Below, in pieces: positions 21,446 through 34,857 of a stretch of 64,000 bases of DNA. The stretch covers positions 33,756,313 to 33,820,312 of the forward strand of contig CM060312.1 in NCBI GenBank assembly GCA_030674185.1. Direction: 5' to 3'. The DNA is from Monoplex corrugatus. Its lineage: Eukaryota; Mollusca; Gastropoda; Littorinimorpha; Ranellidae. Within the stretch, counting starts at the first letter, position 1. Each line of letters starts with the position of its first letter. The notes below the pieces were generated by a model that saw nothing but the letters and a program-made list of their open reading frames with translations, was not told where the DNA came from and made no database searches. The position numbers and the translations under genes are program-made.

Positions 21446-24400
21446 CTGAAATGGAGAGGATTTAATGGTTAGCTGTTACATCTGTCTTGAAACCAACAGG
21501 GAGTATTTGCTCCTTAGACTATGTGCGCAAATGTGTTCATATGTGTACTTGATTTCTTTTCCTATTTTTGTCTTGTTGATCTATTGTGTATGTTTTAAAA
21601 TGGATACAGTCCTGATACAGCTCTATGCAGTCGGCTGGCTCTAAACAAAATAGAAATAAAACTAACAATCCTGGAACTATCTTGTAGCTTGTTAAATAAA
21701 AACTCAGGGAAAATTCTCTCCTTAAAATTTTTGTGATAAGTAGGTACAATTTGTTTTCTTTCATTTAACTTAACCTTTGACTCTCACACCATGTCTACCA
21801 GCATCCTGCTTGTCAACCATGCTAGCAAGCAAAAACTTAACCCTTGACTCACTAGATGAGGAATCAAGGTTAGTTTTGCAGTTGGGATAGGTGCGGAGTC
21901 AAAGGTTACCTGTGAGAGAATCTGTAAATCATAAACCCATTGCCAGAGGAATCGTCACAAACGGTGTCATTGTAAAAAAAAAATATAGGGACTTCTGAAA
22001 CACATAGTGAAATATGTCCATCATTTCTCCAGAGAAATTTCATTTTTACATGTTTTAGCTGAGATTTTGACAGGATATTAGCAACAGGACTGAACTCATT
22101 TAAGCTAACTGGGTCAAGAGTATGAACTTGGCAGCTGATATTCCTCATCTCCCCATCCAGAGAATCATCAACTGCAGTTAACTTTATTTCATAAATGCTG
22201 TCACTCTAATTATTGCAGAACAGCAGCTAAAATTCATGAGCTGAGGATGTTTTGTGCTGCTCACACTCACACTCGGTCAGATGTCACCATTTCCTGCTTG
22301 CTAGTTTACACTCCAGTCTAACAAGTAAATTGCTTGCAAAATACACTCAGACCCTGGAATTCGTCGCGGAAACGAGGATTCGCGGAAATCAAAATCGAAA
22401 ATCGCGCAAAAAAATTTCGCGTTAAAAAAATCGACGACCATACTAAAAAAAGAAGAAAACAGCTGATCAAGCACAGACAGAAACCAACGAAAAAAAAGCA
22501 AACATCTTGGCAAGATTTTTCGTGTTTGACTTGAAAGCCTTCTAGCTAGTTTGATGATATGCTGGTATGAACCACTGAACGATCTGCTGTGTATGATGAT
22601 CCTGATCTGTGCATGTTTATAAATACTCTTTTGACTGAATTCATTGTGATTTTCAGTGTGTTAGATGCCTTTAAATTTGTCTCCAGAATGCCTCAGAATG
22701 CACAGATTTTTGCTTGATTTAAATTTTTCCGTGGACCCCCTAGAAGTTTCCTCTTTTTTTTTCTTAGCAATTCCAGCTCTGACTTCTGAACGACGGAGTA
22801 GGTTTCCTGGTTATTACTAGATTCAAGGTTTAAAGCTATCTAGTTTACGACTCCTGAACAAAGGAAAAACTTTAACGAGTTCAAGATACGTGAGTGTTGT
22901 TCCTGAACTGTGATCATGGCAGGCGGTTACAGTGATGTGAATTATCCAGAATGGCTAATGTAGCAGTCTAACAATAAATTAAAAAACTGAATAGATGGAG
23001 TGCTCATGAATTGACAGCATGTTACAAGATGTTGTTATTCGTCTTCTGTTGAAACTCTCTTGAAGAAAAAAAATTTACACAATGACAGCAAACAAGACAG
23101 CCCCTAACAAGCTTATTCATAAAAGCCAGTATGACATGCAGAACTCGTCTCACTGTATATCATATTAAACCAGGTTTTAATAAACCTATAGAAACTGAAG
23201 TCAGACTTTTAGAAAATCCAGATACAGGCAGCTTCAGTTAGTTCAAAATAGGCCTACATGACAACAGCAAATGACTTTATACCAGTATTGTAATACTGGT
23301 CCAAGCATGCCGTACCAAAAAGACAGGCTTCCTAGTTGCATAGTACACAGATCAGGGAATAGAAACCAACTAAACTGGTTGCTTAATTCTTTTTTTCCCC
23401 TTTTTTTGCTTGGAAGGGGGAAAAAGGCAGCTGTTAAAAAAATCCAGATGTCAAGGCAATAGATTATTTTACAATGTGTTTAAGTATACATGGACATGCT
23501 TTTATGTTAGTTCTGACTAGAAACTAGACAAGAATGTTCATACAAACAACAAGAAGTTCACCTTCAATATTGTAACTCCCCTGGGGATGCCAGGGGCTCT
23601 TTCAGTATAAATAGCATCCCACCTTCTGGAAATTCTGTGCTAGAAATTTTCACTTTTCTGTCATTCTCTTTATTTCTGCCTTGCTCTTTTGCTGGTCTAT
23701 TCACCTGTATGTGTTCTATAGAGTCTTATGTACTTTCCCTCAGGACTGATAACTGGGTGCATGTATTAAGTGCATTATTGGCTCTAGAGAATTGAGATAC
23801 GCAGAGGCAATTTCAGGTAATTTAGGTCCATTTTTATATATGCTTTAGTGTCCTTAGTTATGTTTGAATTTGTATTCAGGTATGTGTTTAAATCCCCTTT
23901 GCGATAAATTGGATGGAGTGGTCGATGCCAGGGGCATCTCCTTAGATTATGTGCATGAATGCATTGGCATGTATACTCATTTTCTTTCCCTTTTTTTTTT
24001 TTTTAACTGTTGAAGTATTGTGTATGTTTCAAACAGTTACAGCCCTGATATGGCTCTACGCAGTCGGCTGGGCTTAAAAACAAAAATAATAAAAGCAATT
24101 CAATACTGTATCACACTTACCTGCAAGTCCAAACTGTGTTGCATTTGCGATAGCCACAGCCTCTTGCTCTGTTTTAAATCTGCAAGCAGGAAAATGCATT
24201 TCTGTACTGCATATAAAAGTAACAGCCATGCTTTTCTCAGTTGTTTAAATGATGGCTATTTAGCAAGACTGGATTGTAAATCCATTCAAAGGGAAGCCGC
24301 AAATATTGAAATACAAGCCTTAGTGAAGGAATGTTTATAATGTGATTCTTTTTATTGTGCAGATTTGGTATTATTTTCAATAAATTCCTGCCATGCTATA

Positions 24401-27400
24401 GGTTAGGGCAGGGTGTGTGATTGCCATTTGTGTGAGCTGAAAAGGGGAATTTAAATAAGCGTTTGATTACTGGTTTAGAGACATCTGTATTGCATGCATT
24501 TTATAACATCAAGTATTTCTTAACACAGTAGTGACATACCAGTACAATATTTGTGTCTGAAATATGTATGCACTTGGTATTAACCCTTTGACTCCCACAT
24601 CCTACCCACCAGCTGCAAAAACTTAATCCTTTGATGTCCTTACCCTATCCACCATCTTTCTGCAGGAAGCTTGTGGATACAGTGAGAAAATCAGCGGATG
24701 AAGTTTTTGCTTTGCTATCAGTGATGACGATACAGGATGCTAGTGGATAGGGTGAGGGAGTCAGAGGGTTGATTAATTTCTCTCTGTGGCCCGTATTTGG
24801 GCCACAGAGACAGGAAAAGATTACAACATTTCCATGAAAATTTTCATGTTATTCACGGGCAGACTTCATTCAGAACTACAAAAAAAAAAAAAAAAATTGG
24901 GTCAGACGTTTAATAATGATACGGCTACTACTACCACTACTACTAGTGCTACTAATCATCATCATCATCATCATTATCATTATCATCATCATCATCATAG
25001 TACTGTTCATAATGATGACGGTTACAATAATGTAACATCCCAAGAAGCAAGCTCCTCAGCATATAACATCGAACAAAAACGGTTAACAACAGTATTGTAC
25101 AAGTGTCATATGCGAACACTAATTACGTAAATGCGTACACATACACCCACACACACAGACACACAACGTTTAGGCCTAAAATAGTTACAACTTTTGTAAA
25201 TTTGACAGATTGGCTATTTCCAAGGTCACAATCAAGGTAATGGTGGCTGAAGAAAACGTTTTGTATGGCTTGATCATGTGGTGTTTTTTTTTTTTTTTCA
25301 TCATTTAAGTGACCATTTGTTCCATAGTAAATGTGCTTTACATAAACATAAAACCACCACTAACACATTAACATGAGTATAGGTGCATGTGCTGATGTAT
25401 AAACAGGAGGAGAAAGGAAGAGACATATTGGGAGAAAAAAAAATCCATAAGCAATAGAGACTGAAGAGAGAGAGAGAGAGAAAAGAAAAGGACAGAGAAA
25501 AGAAAAGGAGAGAAATATTCTGAGAGAAGAAAAGGAGCTGAAGTGTACACACTTGATGATGGTGGCTACAGGTCCGAAGATTTCTTCTCTGGAGCACCTC
25601 ATGTCTGTAGTGACTTCTGTCAGCAGAGTGGGCTCGTAGAAGTTACCTCCCCTGGCATCACGCTTCCCACCAATTACTGCTTTAGCACCATCTGCCACGG
25701 CATCCTTCACCAGGCCATCCACCTGGTCACCAAATTACAGTGTCAAGTCCGTAATGACACTGAAAAATCTACAGCATCTTCTGAGTACAAAAACTAGTCA
25801 GGAAACGAGTGTCAACTTGCTAAAAGACGCTCAACTTTTGATCTTCAAAACTTCTCTTCAAGAAACATCCATGCACTGTCTGTCACCACATTTTGCTGCA
25901 GCCCTACATTTTCCCAGGAATTCAGAGGCTTGTCAAGTAAGTCATATCATGAACTTGTTTATGAAAAAAAATGGCGTTTTCCTTCAAATCATTCCTCCTG
26001 GATATGTCTGTTACAGTTACTATTTTTGTTTCTGTTTGCTCAAGATGATATCAATAATGTGAAAATGACTGTATAGGCACTATACCTTATCCAACTCTAA
26101 ATGATTCAATGGAGTCACGCAATCAAAGGGGTGCAGCTTTTCCCTTGCAGCAAACATTTTGACCAAAGACTAAAGGATTACCAAAGATCAACCAAAAACA
26201 GCCCAGACATGAAACAAACACCACTAAAACATAATAGAAATGAACTTTATGTAAATAATTTTACTCAATATTCCTGACAGCTTTCTTGTTATAAGTAATC
26301 CAAAAAGGTATAAGCATAGGCTGGAAAACAAACTTCCCTAGCACACTGTCATCTTTTTCTTCTCTAACATACTCCATCCTTCTACACAGATTCAGCACTA
26401 CACCTATTAAATTTTTCTTCCCCTGTGGGAATGCTGGGGGCTCTTTCAGTACAAAAAGTATCCCCACCTTCTGGAAATTCAATGTGAGAAACTTCTTTTC
26501 TGTCACTCTCTTTGTTTCTGTCTTCCTCCTTTGCTTTCTGTCATCTCTTCCTATCGTTTTCTGCCTTGCTGGTCCATTCACCTGTACATGTTCTATAAAG
26601 CCTTACATATTTTCTCTTGTGTTCTATAAAGCCTTACATACTTTATCTCTTAGGATTGATAATTGGGTACACATACTGACTGTATGCTTGGCTCTAAGGA
26701 AATATGCTGTGCAGGAGCAGTTTTCAGTAATTTAAGCCAGTTTTTATATATGCTTTAGAATCCTTAGTTATGTTTACATTTGTTTTCAGGTATGTTTTTT
26801 GAAATGCTCAGGTGATAAACTGGACAGAATGGTCAATGCTAGGGGCATATCCTTAGATTGTGTGCGTACATAAATTGATATGTGTATTTAATTTTCTTTT
26901 TTTTTTTTCAACCAGATGTTGTGTACATTTTGAAATGGTTATAGCCCTGATATGGCTCTGTGCAGTCCACTGGGCTTTAAAAAGTACAAATAAGAATTCA
27001 ATTTTTCTGCTCCAATAGGAATACTGGTTACATGAAAACACAAAGCAAACCACAAATCCACACTTCAATGTAAAACTTTTGCCTGTGAGTCTTGAGTTGA
27101 AATGCATTTGATTCTGGGACCTCGGTCACAATGGGTCAGTTCAAACATACGTAAAAATGATTTTAATGTGTTTCTGACCATGCAACATCTGAGTTAGCTG
27201 CCCTGACCAAGTACTCTACTTGCAGCCAATGCTAAAAGTTGCAATACCTCTTACTGTTTGTTTCTGTATAGATTTGCTTAAACTTGGAGGAACTGTGTAC
27301 AAATTACTGCTTGATATGTTGTGCAATTATCTACTGCAAAACAAAATGATATTTCAATATTCAATTCAACCTGCTCTGTGTAGACTCCTACTAGCACCAG

Positions 27401-30400
27401 GAATTTTTGATGTTGTTTCTTGTGGTGTTCAAGAACTGTGAAAGAGCATCACCATCCTCACAATTTAACACATCACTTTTAACAGTAGTATTACTGGAAT
27501 GATCACCAAAATCACTGCTAAAATCGTCTGCATCGCTAAGTCTGACCATGAAGATTTTGTCAAGCACTTGCTGAGTGACACAAAAACTTCCCTCTGTTGT
27601 AATTTCGAATAAAGAAAAGAATGTCATGTTTACAGCAATTTCAGAGAGTAGTTTCCACCTGGAATCTTGCCTGGCGAAGTCCTGCTTTCTTCTGTTGTCC
27701 CAGCAACTGCCAAAACTCACGACTGACAATTTGTCGGTTGCAGTCCACAGCTGGAATTTCATGCTGTCAGTTGTGGTCAGAAATGTGTTAAATGTCAGCA
27801 CACTGCTATACAAAAATGTAGGTCCCAAGAACGGTTTATTTCCCTTCCACTGACTTTGGTACACGCAAGAAAAATAACTGAAATCTGCGAGATGCATGTG
27901 TACGTCATGCTCTAAAGTGAAAATTACAATGCTGGAAACTTGTATCCGACATGACTTTATTAACTCCCCCACACTGACATCTTCAAACTGTTCCCTATGA
28001 TAGTAACTAAATCAACTATCATATATGTAACTTTGTGCAGCCTTTATTGAGCAAAAGCGAATGTTCTATCTCCCAGTTCTATGCATTCTTTGTGTGCAGA
28101 CTTAACTGAACTACAGCATACGTCCATCTTTGAGTTCAGTGCATTCTTTGTGTGCAGCCTTCATTGAGCTAATGCTTATGGTCCATCTCTGAGTTCTGTG
28201 CATTCTTTGCCATTAGGACTGTCAGACAAAGCATATAGAGGGAAAAGCCAGAATGGCAGCAAAAACTTTCAAAATCCACACTAGAAAAAAAAAAAAATAC
28301 TGAGAGGATTACAAGCAATGTTTATGAAATATACATTATTCGAAACGCTCTCCATCTCCTATCTTTTACATACAGCAAAAAGAATAAATGAACAAAAATA
28401 AATAACAGTGTTAGAAAACAAACAAGGAAACAAAAATAAAGATCCAGTTTATTCTAAAAGTCTACTGTCTCTTTGAAGGCCTTACCTTGTCCACAGCAGC
28501 TTTGTTGATGAGAGGTCCCTGTGTAGTAGTAGGCTCCAGCCCGTCCCCAACCTTCAAGTCACTGCGCATCACCTCTGCCAAACGTTTCACAAACTTCTCA
28601 TAGATTCCTTCCTGCACCAGCATTCGGTTGGCACACACACATGTCTGCAAACAAATGAGATAAGAAAACATCATCACTGAAAAAAACGTATATCGGTTAA
28701 AATCATCATAAGTAAGTTAAAAAAATGAACGAAAATCATCACTTGTAAAAATGTAAGTATGTTGAAAGCAATATAGGTAAATTAACCAATGATTGAATCT
28801 TCAAATAAACAAATTATCACACACACACACACACACATACACACACACACACACACTCACACTCACACACACACACACACACAAGTCAGGGAAATGATTA
28901 GGATGGTACAGACTCTTAATTTCTATGTATTAACATCAAAATTTCAAAAGGTATGCCCTACTAAAGTTGTGACATGAAGCAGATACGGAGAATCTAGGCC
29001 ACAACTGTTTTGCAATGTCAAGAAATAATGCCACTGTGGCTATCATGTTTCTATTTCCTTTGTACTTGTAGAATCTGAGAAACTATGCACTCTGTGGCTA
29101 TCATGTTTCTATTTCCTTTGTACTTGTAGAATCTGAGAAATATGCCACACTGTGGTATCATGTTTCTATTTCCTTTGTACTTGTTGAATCTGAGAAAGTA
29201 GTGCACTCTGTGGTTATCATGTTTCTATTTCCTTTGTACTTGTTGAATCTGAGAAAGTTGCCACTCTGTGGTTATCATGTTTCTATTTCCTTTGTACTTG
29301 TTGAATCTGAGAAATATGCCACTCTGTGGTTATCATGTTTCTATTTCCTTTGTACTTGTTGAATCTGAGAAACTATGTCACTCTGTGGTTATCATGTTTC
29401 TATTTCCTTTGTACTTGTTGAATCTGAGAAACTATGTCCACTCTGTGGTTATCATGTTTCTATTTCCTTTGTACTTGTTGAATCTGAGAAACTATGTCAC
29501 TCTGTGGCTATCATGTTTCTGTTTCCTTTGTACTTGTTGAATCTGAGAAATGATGCCACTCTGTGGTTATCATGTTTCTATTTCCTTTGTACTTGTTGAA
29601 TCTGAGAAATGTCCCCTCTGTGGCTATCATGTTTCTAGTTTCCTTTGTACTTGTTGAATCTGAGAAACTATGTCACTCTGTGGCTATCATGTTTCTATTT
29701 CCTTTGTACTTGTTGAATCTGAGAAATATGTCACTCTGTGGCTATCATGTTTCTATTTCCTTTGTACTTGTTGAATCTGAGAAACTATGTCACTCTGTGG
29801 CTATCATGTTTCTGTTTCCTTTGTACTTGTTGAATCTGAGAAATATGCCACTCTGTGGCTATCATGTTTCTATTTCCTTTGTACTTGTAGAATCTGAGAA
29901 ACTATGTCCACTCTGTGGTTATCATGTTTCTATTTCCTTTGTACTTGTTGAATCTGAGAAACTATGTCACTCTGTGGCTATCATTTTTCTGTTTCATTTG
30001 CACATGTAAAATCTCAGAAAATATCTGTGAAAACTTGAGGGATGTTAACCCTTTGACTCCCACACTCTGTCCACCAGTAACCTGCACTGTCAACCATGCT
30101 AGCAAAACAAAAACTTAACCCTTTGACTCCCTAACCCTAAGTACAAGCTTCCCACAGGAAGCTGGTGGATAGGGTGAGGGAGTCAAAGGGTTACGTTTTT
30201 GCAGTTGGCGAATAGGGTGAGGGAGTCAAAGGGTTAACATGGTCTGGAAATACTGCATAATCAAGTACAACAGTTGACAACCATGTTTTTATAGTAACAC
30301 AGCCAGAGATGACCTACGGTTTCTGATGAGCAACACACCAATATCAAACATAAGGGCTCAACAATGATTTTACACATATCTGTGTCTAAGCTTACAAACA

Positions 30401-31268
30401 ATAGATGCACTGACAGCTCAATTAACTCTGGTACTGCCAAAAGCAATGAAGGTCTTACCTGTCAGATTTTCTGTACAGACTTTTTCCTTAGCAGCTGCTA
30501 AATTACTGAAAAGTTGGAGATACAAAAAATATGATTTACTTTTAATTGGCGAAAATAGTTAATCTGCCTGGAAAAAGTTAATCTGCTTGGAAAACTGCTT
30601 CTCTATGTTGATTTCGAACAAGCACTACTGAGCTTCACCAAACTGACCCATCCAGCAGTAATGCAGAGACTTCTCTGGTAGTGGCATAATAGCAGCTGCT
30701 ACTGATTGTCAATACTGTCACTGGAATTGTAACTGATGAGAATGTAGTTTTGGTGATGAGTTAAAAATAAAACACAGAAATGTTGGGGCAAAGCCAAAGT
30801 GTGGTGTGGATGGTGGGGCAGGCATGCTAGCACACGCACACACAGGCACTTACACACACAGAGGCACTTACACACACACAAACACAGAGGCACTTACACA
30901 TACACACACACACATACACACACACACACAGAGGCACTCATACACACACATACACACACACAGGCACACACACACACAGAGGCACTCATACACACACACA
31001 CACACACAGAGGCACTTAACACACACACACACAGAGGCACTTACACACACACTCACAGACACACACACAACACACACAGAGGCACCTACCCACACACACA
31101 CACAGGCACTTACGCACACACACACACACGCACTTACACACACACACAGACAGAGGCACTTACACACATATACACACACATACAAACATACACACACATA
31201 CAAACATACACCACACATACAAACACACACACACAGGCACTTACACACACACACACACACACTGGAAC

Positions 31269-31316
<48 letters not shown>

Positions 31317-31338
31317 CACCACACACACAGAGGCACTT

Positions 31339-31376
<38 letters not shown>

Positions 31377-33479
31377 CACACACACACACACACATGCAGG
31401 ATCGAAAATGTGTATTCTTCAAAACGATTTCTTCAAATGGGTATCCCTCAGGGATCCGTTATTGCTCCCCTTCTCTTCATGATATTATTGCATGACTTAC
31501 CCAGTAAAATTTCTAAACATGTAACTTTAGCTCAATATGCTGATGATTTATGCATGTGGATGCAGGTCAATATGAAAAGAAAAACTCCTTTGCGCTGTCT
31601 TAATTATACGCGTAAATGTTATCAATTAGAACTCGATAAAATAGCACGATATATGGTAGAAAATGGACTGCATCTATCCGTGGAAAAAACAAAGATAGTT
31701 TTGTTTAACAGTGGAGCTAACCCAGCTAATGTTCCCACGTTCAAACTGGGAGATACTCTTCTTCAGTATAATGAGTCGATTAAATTCTTAGGAGTTTTCC
31801 TTACAGCCAAATTATCTTGGAATCATCATATTGAATACTTATTAACAAAAGCTCAAAAAAGTTTAAATTTCTTGAAAATAGTTCGCAAACAGATATGGGG
31901 ACAAGATGCATCAACACTTGTTCATCTCTGTAAATCCCTTATTAGATCTAAATTAACCTATGCCCAAGAAATATTCTTCAGCGCACCAAAACGCTTACTC
32001 ACAAAACTGCAGAGCATAGATTGTAAAGGTTTCAAACTTGCGCTGGGTCTTCCAATGCATGCCTGTTGCCATCGCACATACAATGCAATCAAATTGTTGC
32101 CGCTTGATGAACAAAGGAAAGTCGCTTCTACTAAATTTCTGTTAAGAAACACTACCATAGAAAACAGCATCAAAACAGAGACAAAAGTAAGATCAGACAC
32201 CGACTTTCCAAAAAGAGCTAAATCAATATCCTCACAGGTCATGCTTGCAACATTTACAGCTGATGTTATGAAAGGCTCTGGAATTGATTTAGACACAGGT
32301 CCTATAACTTTAAGACCTTCGTTTTCACCAGTACCCAGTTGGGAACTTCAAAGAGCACGATTTGACATACACCACACTGACTTAAAAAAAGAAGATAATA
32401 TCAACTTACTGGCAAGTCACGTTAAATGTCATATAGAAGACTTTTATTCCGATCACTTGAAAGTTTACACTGATGGTTCAATAATTGAGAGACAAGCAGG
32501 CTCAGCGTTTTTAATACCTGCTCTCAAAATTGAGAAATCTTTCTATATAGGACTTTATAAATCTACTTTACTGCAGAACTCTTTGCAATCTTAATGGCTT
32601 TGAATTGTATGATAAATCTTCCTAGGACAATTCCCCAGATACTTTTTTGCGTTGATTCAAAATCTGTACTTCAAGCTCTTGAATTATCAAAATTACAAAC
32701 AAGATCTGAAATGATATTGGAAATTACTCACTTGATTAATAGTTTATCCTTTAGAGGCACTGATATTACTTTCTGCTGGATACCATCTCATAGTTCTTTT
32801 CATTACAATGATATGGTTGATAGGGCTGCCAAATGAGGGGCAAAGAGCTCACCAGATTCAAATCATATACAACTTTCCCTCTCATTGCATGAGTGTTATA
32901 CCTTAGTGGATGCCTACATATGGAAGCAGTTTCAAGATAAACAGAAAAAGTATGAAAAATGTTACATGAATTTTGAAATTAGCAAAACACCTAAGCTGTT
33001 CCCTGCCAGCAGAAGTATACAACCCCTTATGTATAGGTGGAAACTTGATGCATTCAAAACAAAATACACCAGGAATGTAGTGTGCCTGTGTGGAAAGAAG
33101 ATAACACATAGTCATATTCTATCATGCGTTCGGGTAAAACGACATATACCTACGTTATCAACGAAGACAGTTTCTGACATATTTGCCTCACCATCCTTAA
33201 CATATGAATTTTTTGTTAGCCTGTCAAAAAGTCCTATAGCGAATTATCTTTAACGCGTCGTTACTTCTCATGTTCAGTGTTATGGTTAGCTAATTTTACT
33301 GTTTCAATCGTTAATTATGATAACGTCATTTGTGAATTTTTCTTTCTTGTCTTGTTTTTCTGGTTCATTTCTTTTTCCTGAAGATTAACCATTTCCAAGT
33401 TGTTGTTTTTTAAAAAATGTTTTTTATTGTTGTCTAAAATCACTTTAGTGTATAGACATTAAATCAAAGACCACCACCA

Positions 33480-33535
<56 letters not shown>

Positions 33536-33963
33536 ACACAACTCACATACCCACACACAAATTTGCGTATTTTGGTTGTATTAAGACAATAAAAAGAGAC
33601 TGACCTGCCCAGAACACCTGAACTTGCAATTCATGGCTCCAGTGACAGCTGCGTTGACATCAGCACTGTCAAAGACGATGAAAGGGGCATTACCTCCAAG
33701 TTCCAAGGACATTTTCTTTACTGTGGAAGAAGATTGTTGCAGGAGAATCTGAAAAAAAAACAACCCATGAGTAATTAAATAATCACTGCCAACATTTTTA
33801 GTAGATGCATTCCCACACACGTGCACTCACACACTGTGACACATATGGATGTATATACAAACACATGCATGCAGATATACAGACATGATTATGCATAAAC
33901 TACACACTTACACATGCACACACAGGCATTCATTTTCGTTTATTTGTGCATACACACACACAC

Positions 33964-34040
<77 letters not shown>

Positions 34041-34815
34041 CTTTGCATCAGAAGAAGACAATCTTTTCATTTAATTTTTTAAAACAGACTGACAAAGAAA
34101 AATGATTCCAGATGATGCCGCCAACACATTTCAAGGGTTATCTACCAGAACTATTTAATCAATTAATTTAACAATTTACTGATAAACTACACATAAGACT
34201 AAACACCAAACTTTACACATGATAGCACCACTAACAGAACCATAGACATGTTTACCTTGCCAACAGAAGTTGATCCAGTGAAGGAGATTTTCTTCACAAT
34301 TGGATTTTCACAAAGTTCTTTGCCAACAGATGCTGCATTGGAACGAGATGCCGTCACCACATTCAGCACACCTGAGGGTATACCTGCTTGCTTTGCAAGC
34401 TGAAATACACAGAGGATATTCTAAGTACTTCAGATAATGTTGCTGTTGGTGTCGTTATCACCTGTACAATGCAAATCAGGATGAATATCATCATCATCAT
34501 AATAATAATAATAATGTTTATTTATATAGCGCATATTCCATGCAAACATGCTCACCAGCGCTTTACATTTCGCAAAACAAAAAAAATGTTCACAACTACG
34601 TATACAATGAGAAAACAACCACCATCAAAGCTACACAAGTAAGAAGATACATTAAAAACCACAGAATATTCAAGTTCAAACACTGACTTACGCAATGAAA
34701 CAACAACAGACCTTTCGTAATAATAATAATAATAATAATAATGAGCATTTATATAGCGCACAGTCCAAAAAATTGCTTCTGGTGCTTTACAAGTAACACA
34801 CACACACACACACAG

Positions 34816-34857
<42 letters not shown>

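Noticed and set aside
29020..30020. CRISPR-like array or leucine-rich repeat protein
   Set aside because: Units are contiguous with no variable spacers, and the frame shifts between units; the context is a eukaryotic intron.
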